From: Schistosoma haematobium
Taxonomy: Eukaryota; Platyhelminthes; Trematoda; Strigeidida; Schistosomatidae
Reading direction: 5' to 3'
Length of the DNA: 64,000 nucleotides
Assembly (NCBI RefSeq): GCF_000699445.3
Contig: NC_067196.1
Location: 23,267,116-23,331,115, forward strand
The translations under genes were made by a program, and so were the position numbers. Numbering within the stretch: the stretch's first letter is position 1; the number at the start of each line of letters is the position of its first letter. The notes beneath the pieces were generated by a model. That model was not told where the DNA came from. It saw nothing but the letters and a program-made list of their open reading frames with translations, and searched no databases. Of the stretch, positions 63,366-64,000 are shown in pieces.

Positions 63366-64000
63366 ACCGGTGAGCTTTAAAGCATCATAATAGTTCCAAC
63401 TTTGATTGACGTCTCTGTTAACCGATCACTGTTAAACATTTTCAATCATTTTAAATTTTAAGACTAAACCTATGGGTATTTGATTGAAGTTGATAGTGCT
63501 GACTGATTTCTTTATAGACCAAAGGCTGCGTATACACTCTTTTGTGTTACATAGTATGTTAGTAAATGTAGAATTTAGCTTACCGTTTGGTATACAATCA
63601 TCCACACAATTACAAAGTATACTAGTATAAAGTCTGGTTGTTTTTTTATTCGAACTAAAAATCTTACTTGCCATTATTTATAAGAATGTGTATCTTCTCG
63701 TTTTAAACATTTAAGTTTGAATTAAGTCATACTTTGTTGACAAATAAACTATTTGAATGGATACTTTAATACTTGAAGCCTTATAGGTAATTGATTGAAG
63801 CTAGGTATGAGCAACATCGATAAGATCTAGGTAAATCCAGATGACAAGTTCTAAACAAGACGAAATGTTCCACCTGTATTCCATTATTACCCATATTTCA
63901 AGTTGTAAATCCATGTAATTTCAAGGCACTTTTTAGAAGAACTCATATAAAATTTAAAACTGGTTATTTCTAGTCTTGAATAATATCAATAGGAAAATAT

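Larger units (their letters stand above)
53572..64000. other. Region downstream of TMBIM4 without recognised genes
   Basis: More than 10 kb with no exon I can support on either strand. Contains family B copies (57735, 60960, 62385, 63185), one Sm-alpha copy (56385) and small microsatellites near 53735 and 55415. The rest is AT-rich and unassigned. Confidence 0.5.

Noticed and set aside
1..64000. Prokaryotic contamination, operons or Shine-Dalgarno sites
   Set aside because: Intron-split animal genes and schistosome-type retroelements throughout; no bacterial gene organisation seen.

Overview
The window looks like nuclear DNA of a blood fluke (Schistosoma or a close digenean relative). It is AT-rich, its genes are split by GT-AG introns, and it is crowded with RTE- and CR1-clade non-LTR retrotransposons and with tRNA-headed short repeats carrying hammerhead-ribozyme sequence of the schistosome Sm-alpha type. 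No prokaryotic features are present. I cannot fix the species from sequence alone.

Two host genes are supported, both on the + strand. (1) About 1-36,200: the 3' part of a pyruvate carboxylase gene. Fifteen exons (6034-36174) join in phase to 877 codons plus a stop: the end of the biotin carboxylase domain, the whole carboxyltransferase domain, and the C-terminal biotinyl domain with the AMKM biotin site. The first exons lie upstream of the window. (2) 48,144-53,571: a complete six-exon gene for a TMBIM4/Lifeguard-4 type Bax-inhibitor membrane protein (242 codons), including a 34-nt microexon and two 58-nt introns.

The rest is repeat. 248-3483 holds an RTE element (RTE-A, - strand; one frame with three premature stops) nested inside an older 3' fragment of a second RTE family (RTE-B). 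36.7-40.7 kb is a nearly intact CR1 element (- strand) with a PHD-finger ORF1 and an endonuclease/RT ORF2, starting about 520 bp beyond the pyruvate carboxylase stop codon. 43,946-46,081 is a 5'-truncated RTE-B copy with a perfect 12-bp target-site duplication. More RTE-B 3' fragments lie at 24.7, 30.8, 46.8, 50.4 and 51.6 kb. Several families of short repeats fill the introns. Two of them (the Sm-alpha type and a second family, here 'family B') carry hammerhead-ribozyme sequence; the family B copy at 15.8 kb keeps a complete catalytic core and a perfect 6-bp helix I. Other structures are a 1.37-kb element with about 240-bp inverted ends, a MITE-like element with 69-bp inverted ends, a 52-bp perfect palindrome, and a 31-bp tandem repeat. 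From 53.6 to 64 kb I see no coding exon, only repeats and unassigned AT-rich DNA.
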